The notes: generated by a model not told the origin, from the letters alone. A stretch of DNA of 64,000 nucleotides from Tamilnaduibacter salinus (GCF_003096655.1 NZ_QEKQ01000007.1:62001-126000), one strand, 5' to 3'; shown: positions 9,871-19,000, counted from the first letter of the stretch. A program made the numbers and translations.

Positions 9871-11085
9871 ATGCAGAACTTTAAAAAATCAACCAAGCTG
9901 GACGACGTGTGCTACGACATCCGCGGCCCGGTCCTGCGTGAGGCCCGTCGCCTGGAAGAGGAAGGCAACCGGGTCCTGAAACTCAACATTGGCAACCCGG
10001 CGGCTTTCGAGCTGGATGTACCGGAAGAGATCCAGCAGGACGTGATCTACAACATGCACTCCGCTCAGGGCTACGTGGAGTCCAAGGGCCTGTTTTCGGC
10101 CCGCAAGGCGGTCATGCACTACTGCCAGCGCCGCGGCATCAACAAAGTCGAGATCGACGACATTTATCTTGGCAATGGCGTCAGCGAGATGATCGTCATG
10201 TCCATGCAGGCGCTGCTCAACACGGGGGACGAGGTTCTCATCCCGGCACCGGACTATCCGCTATGGACGGCGGCCGTCACACTGTCCAGTGGCCGACCTG
10301 TCCATTACGTCTGCGATGAGGCTCAGGACTGGTTTCCGGACATTGATGACATCAAGTCCAAGATCACCACCCACACACGAGCCATTGTCCTGATCAACCC
10401 GAACAACCCGACCGGATCGGTGTATTCGAAGGAGCTGCTCGAACAGGTGATCGAGCTCGCCCGCCAACACGATCTGATCATCCTCGCCGACGAGATCTAC
10501 GACAAGATTCTCTACGACGGGGTGCAGCATGTGCCCGCCGCCTCATTGGCGGACGATGTGCTGTTTTTCACCTACAACGGACTGTCGAAGAACTACCGGG
10601 CGGCCGGCTACCGCTCGGGATGGATGATTATCAGCGGGGCCAAGCACCGGGCCCGGAACCTGATCGAGGGCATCGACATGCTGGCTTCCATGCGCCTGTG
10701 CTCCAATGTGCCGGCACAGCTGGCCATACAGACGGCGCTTGGGGGGTATCAGTCGATTGAGGACTTGGTCGCGCCGGAGGGGCGCCTCTACGAACAGCGG
10801 GACATCGCGTACCGGATGCTGAACGACATTCCGGGCATCAGCTGCGTCAAGCCCCAGGGTGCCCTTTACATGTTCCCGAAACTGGACCCGAAACGATTCC
10901 CGATTGAGGACGACGAGAGACTGGCTTACGACCTGCTCCAACAGGAGAAGATCCTGCTGGTACAGGGGTCCGCATTCAACATCAACGATCGACAGCACAT
11001 GCGCGTTGTCTTCCTCCCCCGGGTCGATACGCTGGAAGACGCCATCTCGCGTCTGGGCAATTTCCTCGAGCACTATCAGCAATAG
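9871..11085 (+). CDS. alaA: Glutamate-pyruvate aminotransferase AlaA
   Basis: This 404-residue, PLP-dependent class I aminotransferase matches E. coli AlaA (YfbQ), the main alanine-forming transaminase. The N-terminus KLDDVCYDIRGPVLREA and the LNIGNPAAF and AQGYVESKGL segments are typical. The PLP-binding region contains INPNNPTGSVYS, DEIYDKILYDG and the Schiff-base lysine in NGLSKNYRAAGYR. It starts at ATG 9871. The next gene follows nine bases after its stop and is probably co-transcribed. Confidence 0.96.
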   Translation: MQNFKKSTKLDDVCYDIRGPVLREARRLEEEGNRVLKLNIGNPAAFELDVPEEIQQDVIYNMHSAQGYVESKGLFSARKAVMHYCQRRGINKVEIDDIYLGNGVSEMIVMSMQALLNTGDEVLIPAPDYPLWTAAVTLSSGRPVHYVCDEAQDWFPDIDDIKSKITTHTRAIVLINPNNPTGSVYSKELLEQVIELARQHDLIILADEIYDKILYDGVQHVPAASLADDVLFFTYNGLSKNYRAAGYRSGWMIISGAKHRARNLIEGIDMLASMRLCSNVPAQLAIQTALGGYQSIEDLVAPEGRLYEQRDIAYRMLNDIPGISCVKPQGALYMFPKLDPKRFPIEDDERLAYDLLQQEKILLVQGSAFNINDRQHMRVVFLPRVDTLEDAISRLGNFLEHYQQ

Positions 11086-11094
11086 GGGCTCGCC

Positions 11095-11565
11095 ATGGCC
11101 GACATCCATATCGAGGAGTTTTTCCGGGATACGGCCATTATCCTGGTCCAGCTCTACAACGCCTTCCCCCGCAAGACCACCCTGTTCGTCGAGGACATTG
11201 CGGGGCCGGACGAGCCCGATGAGTTCGGGCTCCACAGCCGGCGACACATGGCGTGCTTCGGTACCATGCTGTGGCTGGCCGATGAAGGCCATCTGCGGTA
11301 CGAAACCACGATCAGTCAGGACGCCATCGATCAGGCGGTGCTGACCCAGGACACCTTCACCCGGCTGAGTGCGGCTGCCCCGCTCGACCGCTTACCCGGT
11401 GCGATCACCGAGGAACTGAACCAGTCCGATCAGATTCCACCGGCTGTCCGTGCCGATCATGCCACCAGCATCCACCTGTTTCGAAAGGCGCTCAAAAGCG
11501 GGCACTCGACCCGTATTGCCGACACCGTCCAAGGCATCCTTTTTCACGACGCTGCTTCGTCTTAA
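11095..11565 (+). CDS. Conserved-looking protein of unknown function
   Basis: I do not recognise this 156-residue, soluble, acidic protein. It begins MADIHIEEFFRDTAIILVQLYNAFP and is predicted mostly helical, without a signal peptide, membrane helix or clear metal motif. It has the features of a small winged-helix or adaptor protein (GLHSRRHMACFGTMLWLADEGHLRYE reads like a helix-turn-helix-wing), but this is only an impression. It lies nine bases downstream of alaA and 72 bases upstream of htpX on the same strand. Codon use looks native, so it is likely a real gene. Confidence 0.75.
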   Translation: MADIHIEEFFRDTAIILVQLYNAFPRKTTLFVEDIAGPDEPDEFGLHSRRHMACFGTMLWLADEGHLRYETTISQDAIDQAVLTQDTFTRLSAAAPLDRLPGAITEELNQSDQIPPAVRADHATSIHLFRKALKSGHSTRIADTVQGILFHDAASS

Positions 11566-11579
11566 ATTTTCGTTATCCT

Positions 11580-11607
11580 CTTGAACCATGACGGGTTGCC
11601 CCGATCA
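11580..11607 (+). promoter_or_regulatory. Sigma-32-type heat-shock promoter for htpX
   Basis: CTTGAA at 11580-11585, a 13-base spacer and CCCCGATCA at 11599-11607 closely match the sigma-32 consensus (CTTGAAA, 11-16 bases, CCCCATnTA). It sits about 30 bases before htpX, which is a heat-shock gene in E. coli. Confidence 0.65.
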
Positions 11608-11637
11608 TAGGAAAAAATACTCTGGAGGAGTCATCTG

Positions 11638-12516
11638 ATGAGAATCCTGCTGTTCCTGGCCACCAACCTGGCAGTGATCGTCGTTGCCAGCCTCACCCTG
11701 AGTCTGCTAGGGGTGGATTCCTACCTGGAACGCAACGGCCTCAACTACGAATCGCTCCTGATCTTCGCGGCCGTCTTCGGCTTCGCGGGATCGTTCATCT
11801 CACTGCTGATCTCCAAGAAGATGGCGGTCTGGAGCACCCGGGCACAGAAAATCGAGGATCCAAGGACCCCCGCCGAACGCTGGCTCGTGGAAACCGTCAG
11901 CCAACTCGCCCGAGAAGCGGGCATCGGCATGCCGGAAGTGGCCATTTTCCCCGCCTCCCAGTCCAACGCATTCGCAACGGGCTGGAACCGGAACAAGGCG
12001 CTGGTGGCAGTCAGCCAGGGACTGCTGGAGCGGTTCAACAAGGACGAGATCCGCGCGGTTCTGGGCCATGAGATAGGCCACGTCGCCAACGGGGACATGA
12101 TTACGCTGGCGTTGATCCAGGGGGTGGTGAACACCTTCGTGATCTTCGCCTCACGGGTGATTGGCTCGGTTGTGGATCGGGTGGTCTTCCGGAACGAAGA
12201 CGGCCACGGCATTGGCTTCTTCGTGGTCAGCATTGTTGCCGAGATCGTGCTGGGCATCCTGGCGAGCACCATCGTCTTCTGGTTCTCTCGCCGGAGGGAG
12301 TTCCGGGCCGATGTGGCCGGCGCGCAACTGGCCGGTCGCCAGGCCATGATCGGTGCCCTGAACCGGTTGAAGCGGGAAAGCGAACTGCCCGACCAGATGC
12401 CCGACAGCCTGCAGGCCTTCGGCATCAACCGCGGCGCCCGAAGCGGCCTGGCCGCCCTGTTCATGACACACCCGCCGCTGGAAGACCGGATTGCCGCCCT
12501 TCAGAACATGGCTTAA
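11638..12516 (+). CDS. htpX: Membrane zinc protease HtpX
   Basis: This 292-residue M48 metalloprotease of the inner membrane degrades damaged membrane proteins alongside FtsH. Two hydrophobic helices lie at about 3-25 and 38-60. The zinc site HEIGH is at residues 144-148, a membrane hairpin lies at about 155-210, and the third ligand is in the [16 protein letters not shown] segment. The length is that of E. coli HtpX (293). A strong GGAGGAG ribosome-binding site precedes ATG 11638, and the upstream sigma-32-like promoter agrees with heat-shock control. Confidence 0.97.
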   Translation: MRILLFLATNLAVIVVASLTLSLLGVDSYLERNGLNYESLLIFAAVFGFAGSFISLLISKKMAVWSTRAQKIEDPRTPAERWLVETVSQLAREAGIGMPEVAIFPASQSNAFATGWNRNKALVAVSQGLLERFNKDEIRAVLGHEIGHVANGDMITLALIQGVVNTFVIFASRVIGSVVDRVVFRNEDGHGIGFFVVSIVAEIVLGILASTIVFWFSRRREFRADVAGAQLAGRQAMIGALNRLKRESELPDQMPDSLQAFGINRGARSGLAALFMTHPPLEDRIAALQNMA

Positions 12517-12539
12517 CAGACTGAACCAATCGACCGGAT

Positions 12540-12555
12540 GCCGCCGAACGGCGGC
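12540..12555. terminator. Weak hairpin between convergent htpX and pdxB
   Basis: GCCGCCG and CGGCGGC form a short, very GC-rich stem between the convergent htpX and pdxB genes. There is no T-run on either side, so termination by it alone is doubtful. Confidence 0.3.
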
Positions 12556-12569
12556 GTCTGGCGAGCGCC

Positions 12570-13718
12570 CTACTTCTGCTTGAGCTTGAAACCCAGCGCC
12601 TTGAACACCTGCTGGAGATCCTTCGCCCCGCTCTTCAGTTGTATCTTGACGCTGTCGAACTCGCGGCGAATGGGATACTGCTGGCGCAAACGATCAAAGC
12701 CCGTGCTCCATTCGCCGACCGGCCGCCTCAGCACGGACCGGAAACGCGCATCGTCGCAGCGGACGTCGTAACAGGCCCGGATGGCGACACGGGCTGCCTC
12801 CTGAGTGGATGCACTGGCCGTGAACGAGAGCTTGCTCAGTGGCGGTTCCGGCATATACTGGCCACTCGACTTGCGCACCGGCAGGCCGAAATAGCGACAG
12901 ACCGCCTGATAGATCCGTTCCGTGCCCTGAATTTTGCCTTCCTGACTGTAACCGGCAATGTGAGGGGTCATCAGCCAGGCCGCCTCCGCCAGCTCCGGAT
13001 CGGTCTCCGGCTCGCCTTCCCAGACATCGAGGCAAAGCCAGGGGGGCGCTTCCTGTCGCATGCGCTCCCGCAACGCCTCCGAATCCACGACAGCGCCCCG
13101 GCTGGTATTGATCAACAATTGTTGCTCATTAAGAGTCGCCAGACGCGCCCGGTCCAGCAGGTGGTGCGTGGCATGATCACCGGCGCGGGTCAGCGGCGTG
13201 TGCAGCGTGATGACGTCACAGGTAAGCACGTCGTCCAGATCGTCCAGGCCGTCTTCCCCGTCGTCGGCCAGTGGCGGATCACTGGCACGAACCGAAAAGC
13301 CGAGTTTGCCAAGCCGATGACGCAGCCGACCGCCGACATTACCAGCTCCAACGATGCCGACCGAGAGGCGGGTCCAGTCCTCAATGCCGCGTTCTTCAGC
13401 GTACACGGATAGCACGCTCAGAACGTACTCCACCACGCTGTCGGCATTACTGCCGGGCGCCGCCGCAAAGCCGATGCCGTTCCGCTCGAGCCAGGATTCA
13501 TCAATGTGATCGGTGCCGATGGTGGCCGTGCCAACAAACCGCACACGGCTGCCCGACAGCAGATCGGCATCCACGCGGGTGACCGAGCGCACCAGCAGGA
13601 TATCGGCGTCTGTCACATCCGCCGCCTTGATGGCCCGGCCGGGCATGCGGCGGATGGTTCCAATATCACCGAAAAACGCGTCCAGTAGCGGGATGTTCTC
13701 GTCGGCGAGAATCTGCAT
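12570..13718 (-). CDS. pdxB: Erythronate-4-phosphate dehydrogenase PdxB
   Basis: This 382-residue, NAD-dependent 2-hydroxyacid dehydrogenase catalyses the second step of DXP-dependent pyridoxal 5'-phosphate synthesis. It begins MQILADENIPLLDAFFG, as PdxB proteins do. The dinucleotide fold shows VGIVGAGNVGGRL; the catalytic Arg is in INTSRGAVVD, the Glu in DVWEGEPETD and the His in TPHIAGYSQEGK. The extra C-terminal dimerisation domain is present. The start at 13718 (ATG) lies 26 bases downstream of the rhlB stop; a TTG at 13748 is possible but non-homologous. It is the last gene of an epmC-rhlB-pdxB run. Confidence 0.95.
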   Translation of the reverse strand: MQILADENIPLLDAFFGDIGTIRRMPGRAIKAADVTDADILLVRSVTRVDADLLSGSRVRFVGTATIGTDHIDESWLERNGIGFAAAPGSNADSVVEYVLSVLSVYAEERGIEDWTRLSVGIVGAGNVGGRLRHRLGKLGFSVRASDPPLADDGEDGLDDLDDVLTCDVITLHTPLTRAGDHATHHLLDRARLATLNEQQLLINTSRGAVVDSEALRERMRQEAPPWLCLDVWEGEPETDPELAEAAWLMTPHIAGYSQEGKIQGTERIYQAVCRYFGLPVRKSSGQYMPEPPLSKLSFTASASTQEAARVAIRACYDVRCDDARFRSVLRRPVGEWSTGFDRLRQQYPIRREFDSVKIQLKSGAKDLQQVFKALGFKLKQK

Positions 13719-13744
13719 GGCGGAGTCCGTATCCAGGGGCTCGA

Positions 13745-15184
13745 TCAACGCCGCCGTCCCTGCGGACGCCGGCCGCCACCACCGCCACGACGCTTGCGTC
13801 GCTGAATCGGCGGTTTCTTGAGCGGTTGAGTCAGACTTTCCTCAGGGACTTCGCAGGTCAGCTTCTGATCGATGTACGCCTCGATGGCCGGCAGCGAGAA
13901 GGCATCATCCTCACTGGCGAAGCTGACCGACACCCCGTTGCGGCCGGCGCGACCGGTACGGCCGATGCGGTGCACGTAGTCTTCCGCATTGTCCGGAAGA
14001 TTGTAGTTGAACACGTGGGTCACGCCATTGACATGGATACCGCGACCGGCAACATCGGTCGCCACCAGTGCCTGGATCTGCCCTTCCCGGAACCGGTCCA
14101 GTGTTTTGAGCCGCTTGTTCTGCGCGATCTCGCCGGACATCAGCTCGGAGGCGATGCCCTGGTTCCGGAGGTCGTCGTTCAGGTCACGACACTGATCCCG
14201 GCGGTTGGCGAAGATGATGGCCTTTTCCACTTCCGGGCGCTTCAGGTAATTGGTCAGGACCGTCAGCTTGTCGTCATTGCCCACCATAAAGACCGACTGA
14301 TCGACACGCTCGGCGGTTTTCTGTTCCGGTTCGATTTCGACGAACTCCGCCTTGCGGGTCCACATGGACGACAGGTTAAGCACGTCCTGATTGAAGGTCG
14401 CGGAGAATAACAGCGTCTGACGCTGATCCTTCGGTGTGCACTTGCGGATGATGCGTTTGACGTCAGGAATGAAGCCCATGTCGAGCATCCGATCCGCCTC
14501 GTCGATGATCAGCATGTCGATCTGGTCCAGAAACACGTCCTGAGAGCTGAGAAAATCGATCAGACGACCCGGTGTTGCCACCAGAATGTCGAGCGCTTCA
14601 TTGCGCAGTTGCTCCCGCTGGCGGTCGTAGTTCACACCACCCATCACGGTCATCACGGAGTGGCCGGTGTGGGCACAGAGCTGCTCGGCATCCTCGGCGA
14701 TCTGCATCGCCAGCTCCCGCGTTGGCGCCAGCGCCAGGATTCGCGGCTCGGAGGCATATCGCTCTTCCCAGGGAAGCGGCGTCGCCAGCATGCGCTGAAT
14801 GGCGGTCAGCAGGAACGCGGCGGTTTTGCCCGTGCCGGTCTGTGCCTGGCCGATCAGGTCATGGCCGGCCAGCGTCATGGGCAACGTTTCCGCCTGAATC
14901 GGCGTACAGGTGGTAAAGCCGATACCGGCGAGCGCTTTCTGCAGCGGTGGGGACAGGGCCAGGTCCTCAAACCGTGTCGGGCGCTCCTCGTTCTCAGCAG
15001 CCTCCTCCCCACTATCGGCTTCGGTCGGCCCGGCAGTGCGACCGTCCGTACCGTTGCCCTGTTCCCCGTCGGACTCCGACGAACCACTCACCTCCGTTTC
15101 CGTCAGCGTTTCCACGTCGGATGGGCGCTCAGGGGCGTCTTCACTCACTGCAGACTGCGATGGATTCTGACCACTCGTTGGCAC
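13745..15184 (-). CDS. rhlB: DEAD-box ATP-dependent RNA helicase RhlB
   Basis: This 479-residue DEAD-box helicase has all core motifs: Q motif (CTPIQ), AQTGTGKT, PTRELAMQ, ATPGRL, DEAD (IIDEADRMLDMGF), SAT, ATDVAGRGIH and HRIGRTGRAGR. In E. coli RhlB partners RNase E in the degradosome. An acidic, low-complexity N-terminal extension of about 75 residues (Ser/Glu/Asp/Gly-rich) precedes the core, and an Arg/Gly-rich tail (RRKRRGGGGGRRPQGRRR) follows it. The GTG at 15184 has an AGAGGAG ribosome-binding site five bases away. It overlaps epmC by 44 bases, and reading further upstream only follows the shadow of epmC. Confidence 0.9.
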   Translation of the reverse strand: MPTSGQNPSQSAVSEDAPERPSDVETLTETEVSGSSESDGEQGNGTDGRTAGPTEADSGEEAAENEERPTRFEDLALSPPLQKALAGIGFTTCTPIQAETLPMTLAGHDLIGQAQTGTGKTAAFLLTAIQRMLATPLPWEERYASEPRILALAPTRELAMQIAEDAEQLCAHTGHSVMTVMGGVNYDRQREQLRNEALDILVATPGRLIDFLSSQDVFLDQIDMLIIDEADRMLDMGFIPDVKRIIRKCTPKDQRQTLLFSATFNQDVLNLSSMWTRKAEFVEIEPEQKTAERVDQSVFMVGNDDKLTVLTNYLKRPEVEKAIIFANRRDQCRDLNDDLRNQGIASELMSGEIAQNKRLKTLDRFREGQIQALVATDVAGRGIHVNGVTHVFNYNLPDNAEDYVHRIGRTGRAGRNGVSVSFASEDDAFSLPAIEAYIDQKLTCEVPEESLTQPLKKPPIQRRKRRGGGGGRRPQGRRR

Positions 15185-15740
15185 GTTCACTCCTCTGTTC
15201 GGTATCGTCTGGCAACCGGAACCGGTGCGGGCCAAACTGGCGACGCTGGCCATAGGCCTCCAACAGGGCGTCGCAAAACCGTTTTGCCCTGACGGGAAGC
15301 CCCTGATCCAGATATCGTAACGCCTGCTGACTGACGGCCCGGCGGAACCGTGCCTCATCGGCTGCCCCGTCTCCGGACAGGTTATCCAGACTGATGTGAA
15401 AGCGGAAGCCCGCTGCCTCTGAGAAAATCCATTCGAGGGCCTGAGGGCGCACTTCCACCTTTTCAAATTCCGCTTGTTGCTGGGCCGTCCGCCCATCCGG
15501 GCAATACCAGTACCCGTAGTCATAAAGCTGACGGCGACGCTCTCCAGCAATGCACCAGTGACTCGTTTCGTGAAGAGCACTGGCATAGAAACCATGCGCG
15601 AACACCACCCGGTGGTGCGGGTATTCCCCGGATGCCGGCACATACTCCGGCTCATCCTCACCACGGACAAGTTCGGTGTTCCATTGCTGAAGAAAACACC
15701 GATTGAACAGTCGTATCAGATCGTCGGGATGGTGTGTCAT
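15141..15740 (-). CDS. epmC: Elongation factor P hydroxylase EpmC
   Basis: This 199-residue protein of the EpmC (YfcM) family hydroxylates the beta-lysylated lysine of elongation factor P. The conserved metal-site region HETSHWCIAGERRRQLYDYGYWY is present, preceded by HRVVFAHGFYASAL. The ATG at 15740 is preceded by only a weak ribosome-binding site. Its 3' end overlaps rhlB by 44 bases in a different frame. The partner genes epmA and epmB are not in the window, so the activity of the pathway here is inferred. Confidence 0.92.
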   Translation of the reverse strand: MTHHPDDLIRLFNRCFLQQWNTELVRGEDEPEYVPASGEYPHHRVVFAHGFYASALHETSHWCIAGERRRQLYDYGYWYCPDGRTAQQQAEFEKVEVRPQALEWIFSEAAGFRFHISLDNLSGDGAADEARFRRAVSQQALRYLDQGLPVRAKRFCDALLEAYGQRRQFGPHRFRLPDDTEQRSERANEWSESIAVCSE

Positions 15741-15883
15741 GCGGTCGCCTATTGTGCGCGTTTCAACCAGTGATTACCACCCGACGCCCGGTCGGGCGGC
15801 CCGGGTCAGGAACTTTCTGGTACCATCCCGCCTCATAGTGCTGACCCGTTCACACTCACTGTTTTACTCAGGTCGTTATCCCC

Positions 15884-17731
15884 ATGGCACACTGGCGTCG
15901 TCCGCCCCACTCCCTAACGATGGCACAACACCTGATGGCGCTCGTACTCGTGGCGCTCTGCCTGCCTGTCCATGCGCTGGATCTGGGCCAGCAAAAGGGG
16001 GCCGGTGACTTCCTGCCAGTCGATCAGGCATTCCCGTTTGAAACCACCCTGACCGACTCCGGACTGTCGCTGCACTGGGATGTCACGCCCGGCCACTACC
16101 TGTATCAGGGCCGCGTCCAGGTCCGAGCTCCCGAAGCGGGCGTATCAGTCAGCGCCCCCCGGTTCTCCAGAGCGGGTGAGGACCGGGAAGATCCCTATTT
16201 CGGGCAGGTCACCGTGTTTACCGAGCCGGCCACCGCCCATATTGATGTCACATTGCCCGCGGACAAACGGGAGACGACGCTGAAGGTGACCTATCAGGGG
16301 TGCGCCGAAGCCGGTCTGTGCTACCCGCCGGAAACCCGTGATGTTTTGTATATTGCCGGAGACAGCAGTGCACCATCGTCCGGCAGCGATTCAAAAGCAC
16401 CCGCTTCGGCAGGACTCGATACGGCCACCGGGCTGGCTGCATTGCTCTCCGAGCAGAGTCTGCTGGTCGCGGTTGGGCTGTTTTTCCTGCTCGGGCTCGG
16501 CCTGACCTTCACGCCCTGTGTCCTGCCGATGATTCCCATCGTCGCCACGGTGGTGTCCAGCCGGAATACCCGGACCACCGCTCAGGCCCTGACACTCGCC
16601 ATCAGCTATGTCCTGGGCATGGCGCTGACCTACGCAGCGGCCGGTGCGGTCACGGGCCTGCTCGGTGCCAGCTTCAATGTGCAGGCGCAGCTCCAGCAGC
16701 CCTGGGTATTGATCACATTTGCCGCGTTCTTCGCGGTGTTTGCGATGGCCATGTTCGGCCTGTACGACATCCAGCTTCCCGCCGCGCTGCGCAACCGGCT
16801 GGATTCAGCGAGCCGTCAGCTCAGCGGTGGGCGCCTCGCGGGCGTCTTCGGCATTGGTGCCCTCTCTGCGCTGATCGTCTCGCCCTGCGTCTCGGCGCCA
16901 CTGGCCGGCAGTCTTCTCTATATCAGCGCCACACAGAATGCGATTCTGGGCGGTATTGTCCTGTTTGCCATGGCGCTCGGCATGGGTGTCCCCCTGATTC
17001 TGGTCGCCGTCGGCGGCCAACGTTTTCTGCCCACCTCCGGCCCCTGGATGATGGCCGTCAAGGCACTCTATGGATGGCTATTACTCGGGGTGGCTGTCTG
17101 GCTACTGGAACGGCTGCTTCCGGGCTGGACAACGCTATTGCTGTGGGGCGCCCTGCTGATCGGCATTGCATTGCACCTCGGCACTCTCGAGCCGGCGGCA
17201 ACCGGTTGGCCGCGATTCCGCAAGGGCGTGGGCGTTGTGGTGCTCCTCTACGCCGTGTCCCTGTTTGCGGGCGGGCTGGCCGGCGCCTCCGATCCGTTCC
17301 GGCCTCTGGCCCCGTTTACCGCAACACCACCGGTCGGCGACCCCGCATCCGGGACCTCGCAATTCGAGACCATTGAACAACCCGCCGCTCTACAACAGGC
17401 GCTGCACGAGGCGGCGCAGCAGGACCAGCCGGTGATGCTCGAGTTCTATGCCGACTGGTGCATCACCTGTAAAACGATGGAGCGAAACGTGTTTTCCCGC
17501 GCGTCGGTCCGACAGGCGCTCACCCCTTATCGCCTGCTCCGGATCGATGTTACCGACAACACCCCCGCGCAACAGGCGCTGCTTGAGGAACTGGGCCTGT
17601 TCGGGCCGCCAGCCATCCTGTTCCACGATGCCAGTGGGCGGGAACTCTCGCAGTTTCGAGTCCTGGGGGATATGGGCCGCGAGGCCTTCCTCGACCATCT
17701 CGCGGCGCTACCGGTTCGCGAGCGTTCATGA
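15884..17731 (+). CDS. dsbD: Thiol:disulfide interchange protein DsbD
   Basis: This 615-residue inner-membrane protein passes reducing power from cytoplasmic thioredoxin to the periplasm. After a signal peptide (cleavage near LPVHA) comes the periplasmic alpha domain with its cysteine pair in GCAEAGLCYPP. The eight-helix beta domain carries the redox cysteines in TFTPCVLPMIPI and VSPCVSAPLAG. The C-terminal gamma thioredoxin domain has CITC in FYADWCITCK. ATG 15884 is used, although ATG 15920 would give a shorter, more typical signal peptide. The stop overlaps the next gene by four bases. Cytochrome c maturation for the cbb3 oxidase probably depends on it. Confidence 0.96.
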   Translation: MAHWRRPPHSLTMAQHLMALVLVALCLPVHALDLGQQKGAGDFLPVDQAFPFETTLTDSGLSLHWDVTPGHYLYQGRVQVRAPEAGVSVSAPRFSRAGEDREDPYFGQVTVFTEPATAHIDVTLPADKRETTLKVTYQGCAEAGLCYPPETRDVLYIAGDSSAPSSGSDSKAPASAGLDTATGLAALLSEQSLLVAVGLFFLLGLGLTFTPCVLPMIPIVATVVSSRNTRTTAQALTLAISYVLGMALTYAAAGAVTGLLGASFNVQAQLQQPWVLITFAAFFAVFAMAMFGLYDIQLPAALRNRLDSASRQLSGGRLAGVFGIGALSALIVSPCVSAPLAGSLLYISATQNAILGGIVLFAMALGMGVPLILVAVGGQRFLPTSGPWMMAVKALYGWLLLGVAVWLLERLLPGWTTLLLWGALLIGIALHLGTLEPAATGWPRFRKGVGVVVLLYAVSLFAGGLAGASDPFRPLAPFTATPPVGDPASGTSQFETIEQPAALQQALHEAAQQDQPVMLEFYADWCITCKTMERNVFSRASVRQALTPYRLLRIDVTDNTPAQQALLEELGLFGPPAILFHDASGRELSQFRVLGDMGREAFLDHLAALPVRERS

Positions 17732-18594
17732 GCGCGTCGGGCCGCCAGGCCCTCCGGCAGGGGGCCGCTTTCGTGCTGGCTGGCGAACTGCTGCTGGCCA
17801 TCATGGGCGCCATCATCAAGCACCTCGCGCCAGAGATGCCGAATGCGGTCCTGGTGTTCCTGCGCAATGCACTGGGCCTGGCCATTCTGCTGCCAATCCT
17901 GCTGGTGCGCACCGGGCCGGCAGGGCTTAAGACCCGCCACCTCCGGTTTCACCTGATGCGGGCGGTCATCGGCGTCAGCGCCATGTACTGCTATTTTTTC
18001 AGTCTGGAGAAGTTGGTCCTCACCGAGGCCATTCTGCTGAAGCTGACCGCGCCATTCTTTATCCCGATCATCGCCCTGCTCTGGCTCGGTGAATCGACCT
18101 CGCGGGCCGCCTGGCTGACCATTGCCGCCGGATTTGCCGGCGTGCTTGTGATTCTCGACCCGACGGCGGCCGGCTTCCAGGATTACCTGTTCGTCGCCGC
18201 CGGCCTGCTCGGCGCTCTGCTCGGTGCGACCGCCAAGGTCACGATCCGGCGCATGGGCGTCACCGAGCCCAGCGCCCGTATCGTCTTTTACTTCGGGCTC
18301 TTCGGCACCATGGTGACGGCACCGGCTGCCATCGCCGGCTGGCAAACGCCAACGCCCACCCAATGGTTGTGGCTGATTGCTCTGGCTGCCTGCGCGACCC
18401 TGGCGCAGATGCTGATCACGACCGCCTATCGCATCGCCCCGGCCGGGCGTATCGGCCAGTTCACCTACTCGTCAGTGCTGTTCGCGGCGCTGCTCGGCTG
18501 GCTGTTCTGGTCCGAGCCCTTCACTTTGGAACAGGCACTGGGCTGCGCGCTGATCGTGGGTGCGGGGCTGGTGAATACGCGATTGCGGCGTTAG
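17728..18594 (+). CDS. DMT-superfamily (EamA) transporter
   Basis: This 288-residue integral membrane protein has about ten hydrophobic helices arranged as two EamA repeats, the drug/metabolite transporter architecture. Helix 1 starts near AFVLAGELLLAIMGAIIKHL, and the second repeat begins near FVAAGLLGALLGATAKVTI. Substrates of close relatives range over amino acids, nucleosides and S-adenosylmethionine; nothing in the sequence or in the neighbours fixes one here. It overlaps the dsbD stop by four bases (ATGA), so the two are probably translated together, although no functional link is obvious. Confidence 0.9.
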   Translation: MSASGRQALRQGAAFVLAGELLLAIMGAIIKHLAPEMPNAVLVFLRNALGLAILLPILLVRTGPAGLKTRHLRFHLMRAVIGVSAMYCYFFSLEKLVLTEAILLKLTAPFFIPIIALLWLGESTSRAAWLTIAAGFAGVLVILDPTAAGFQDYLFVAAGLLGALLGATAKVTIRRMGVTEPSARIVFYFGLFGTMVTAPAAIAGWQTPTPTQWLWLIALAACATLAQMLITTAYRIAPAGRIGQFTYSSVLFAALLGWLFWSEPFTLEQALGCALIVGAGLVNTRLRR

Positions 18595-18623
18595 GAAAAT
18601 CGAGCGCCTCCAAGGCCCCTACC

Positions 18624-18908
18624 CTAACTCTGTTCGAGAATGGTGACCTTCTCCTCCCGCTCAAGCAGGGCGACCAGCTCATCCATCAGCCCCTGGCGCT
18701 CCTGGGACCGGTACCAATGGTCCCAGTCCGCCACCGAACGCCAGTTGCAGAGCGTCATCCGGTGGTTGGGATCGCTCAGATCCACCAGCGTCTCCCCGGA
18801 AATAAAGCCCGGCGCAGTGACCGCCCGTTGCAGCAGTTGCCGCGAACGCTCCTCATAATACGGTTCCAGAGACTCCGCAATGTGCCGTTCAATCAGAACT
18901 CGGATCAT
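18624..18908 (-). CDS. Antibiotic biosynthesis monooxygenase (ABM) family protein
   Basis: This 94-residue protein has a dimeric alpha/beta-barrel fold of the ABM type, with a strand-helix start MIRVLIERHIAESLEPYYEE and a later MTLCNWRSVADWDHW segment. Members include quinol monooxygenases such as YgiN, but many are uncharacterised, and no catalytic residue can be assigned here. The ATG at 18908 follows a GGAGG ribosome-binding site by eight bases. It is convergent with the EamA transporter gene and divergent from tusA. Confidence 0.8.
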   Translation of the reverse strand: MIRVLIERHIAESLEPYYEERSRQLLQRAVTAPGFISGETLVDLSDPNHRMTLCNWRSVADWDHWYRSQERQGLMDELVALLEREEKVTILEQS

Positions 18909-18912
18909 GATG

Positions 18913-18942
18913 GTGACCTCCACAAGCCATTGATCTTATAAT
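18913..18942 (+). promoter_or_regulatory. Possible tusA promoter
   Basis: GTGACC at 18913-18918 and a perfect TATAAT at 18937-18942 are 18 bases apart. The predicted transcription start is about 50 bases upstream of tusA. Confidence 0.5.
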
Positions 18943-19000
18943 CCCAACATAGCACGCCGGATCCAGATGGGGTGTGAGAGGGTCACACAGAGGGGGCATC

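Noticed and set aside
12540-12555. Firm terminator call between htpX and pdxB
   Set aside because: The stem is short, with a tight loop and no T-run. It is kept only as a weak feature.
15185-15670. Upstream continuation of the rhlB frame (162 codons)
   Set aside because: It overlaps epmC in another frame and shows no helicase-family similarity. The GTG at 15184 has a proper ribosome-binding site.
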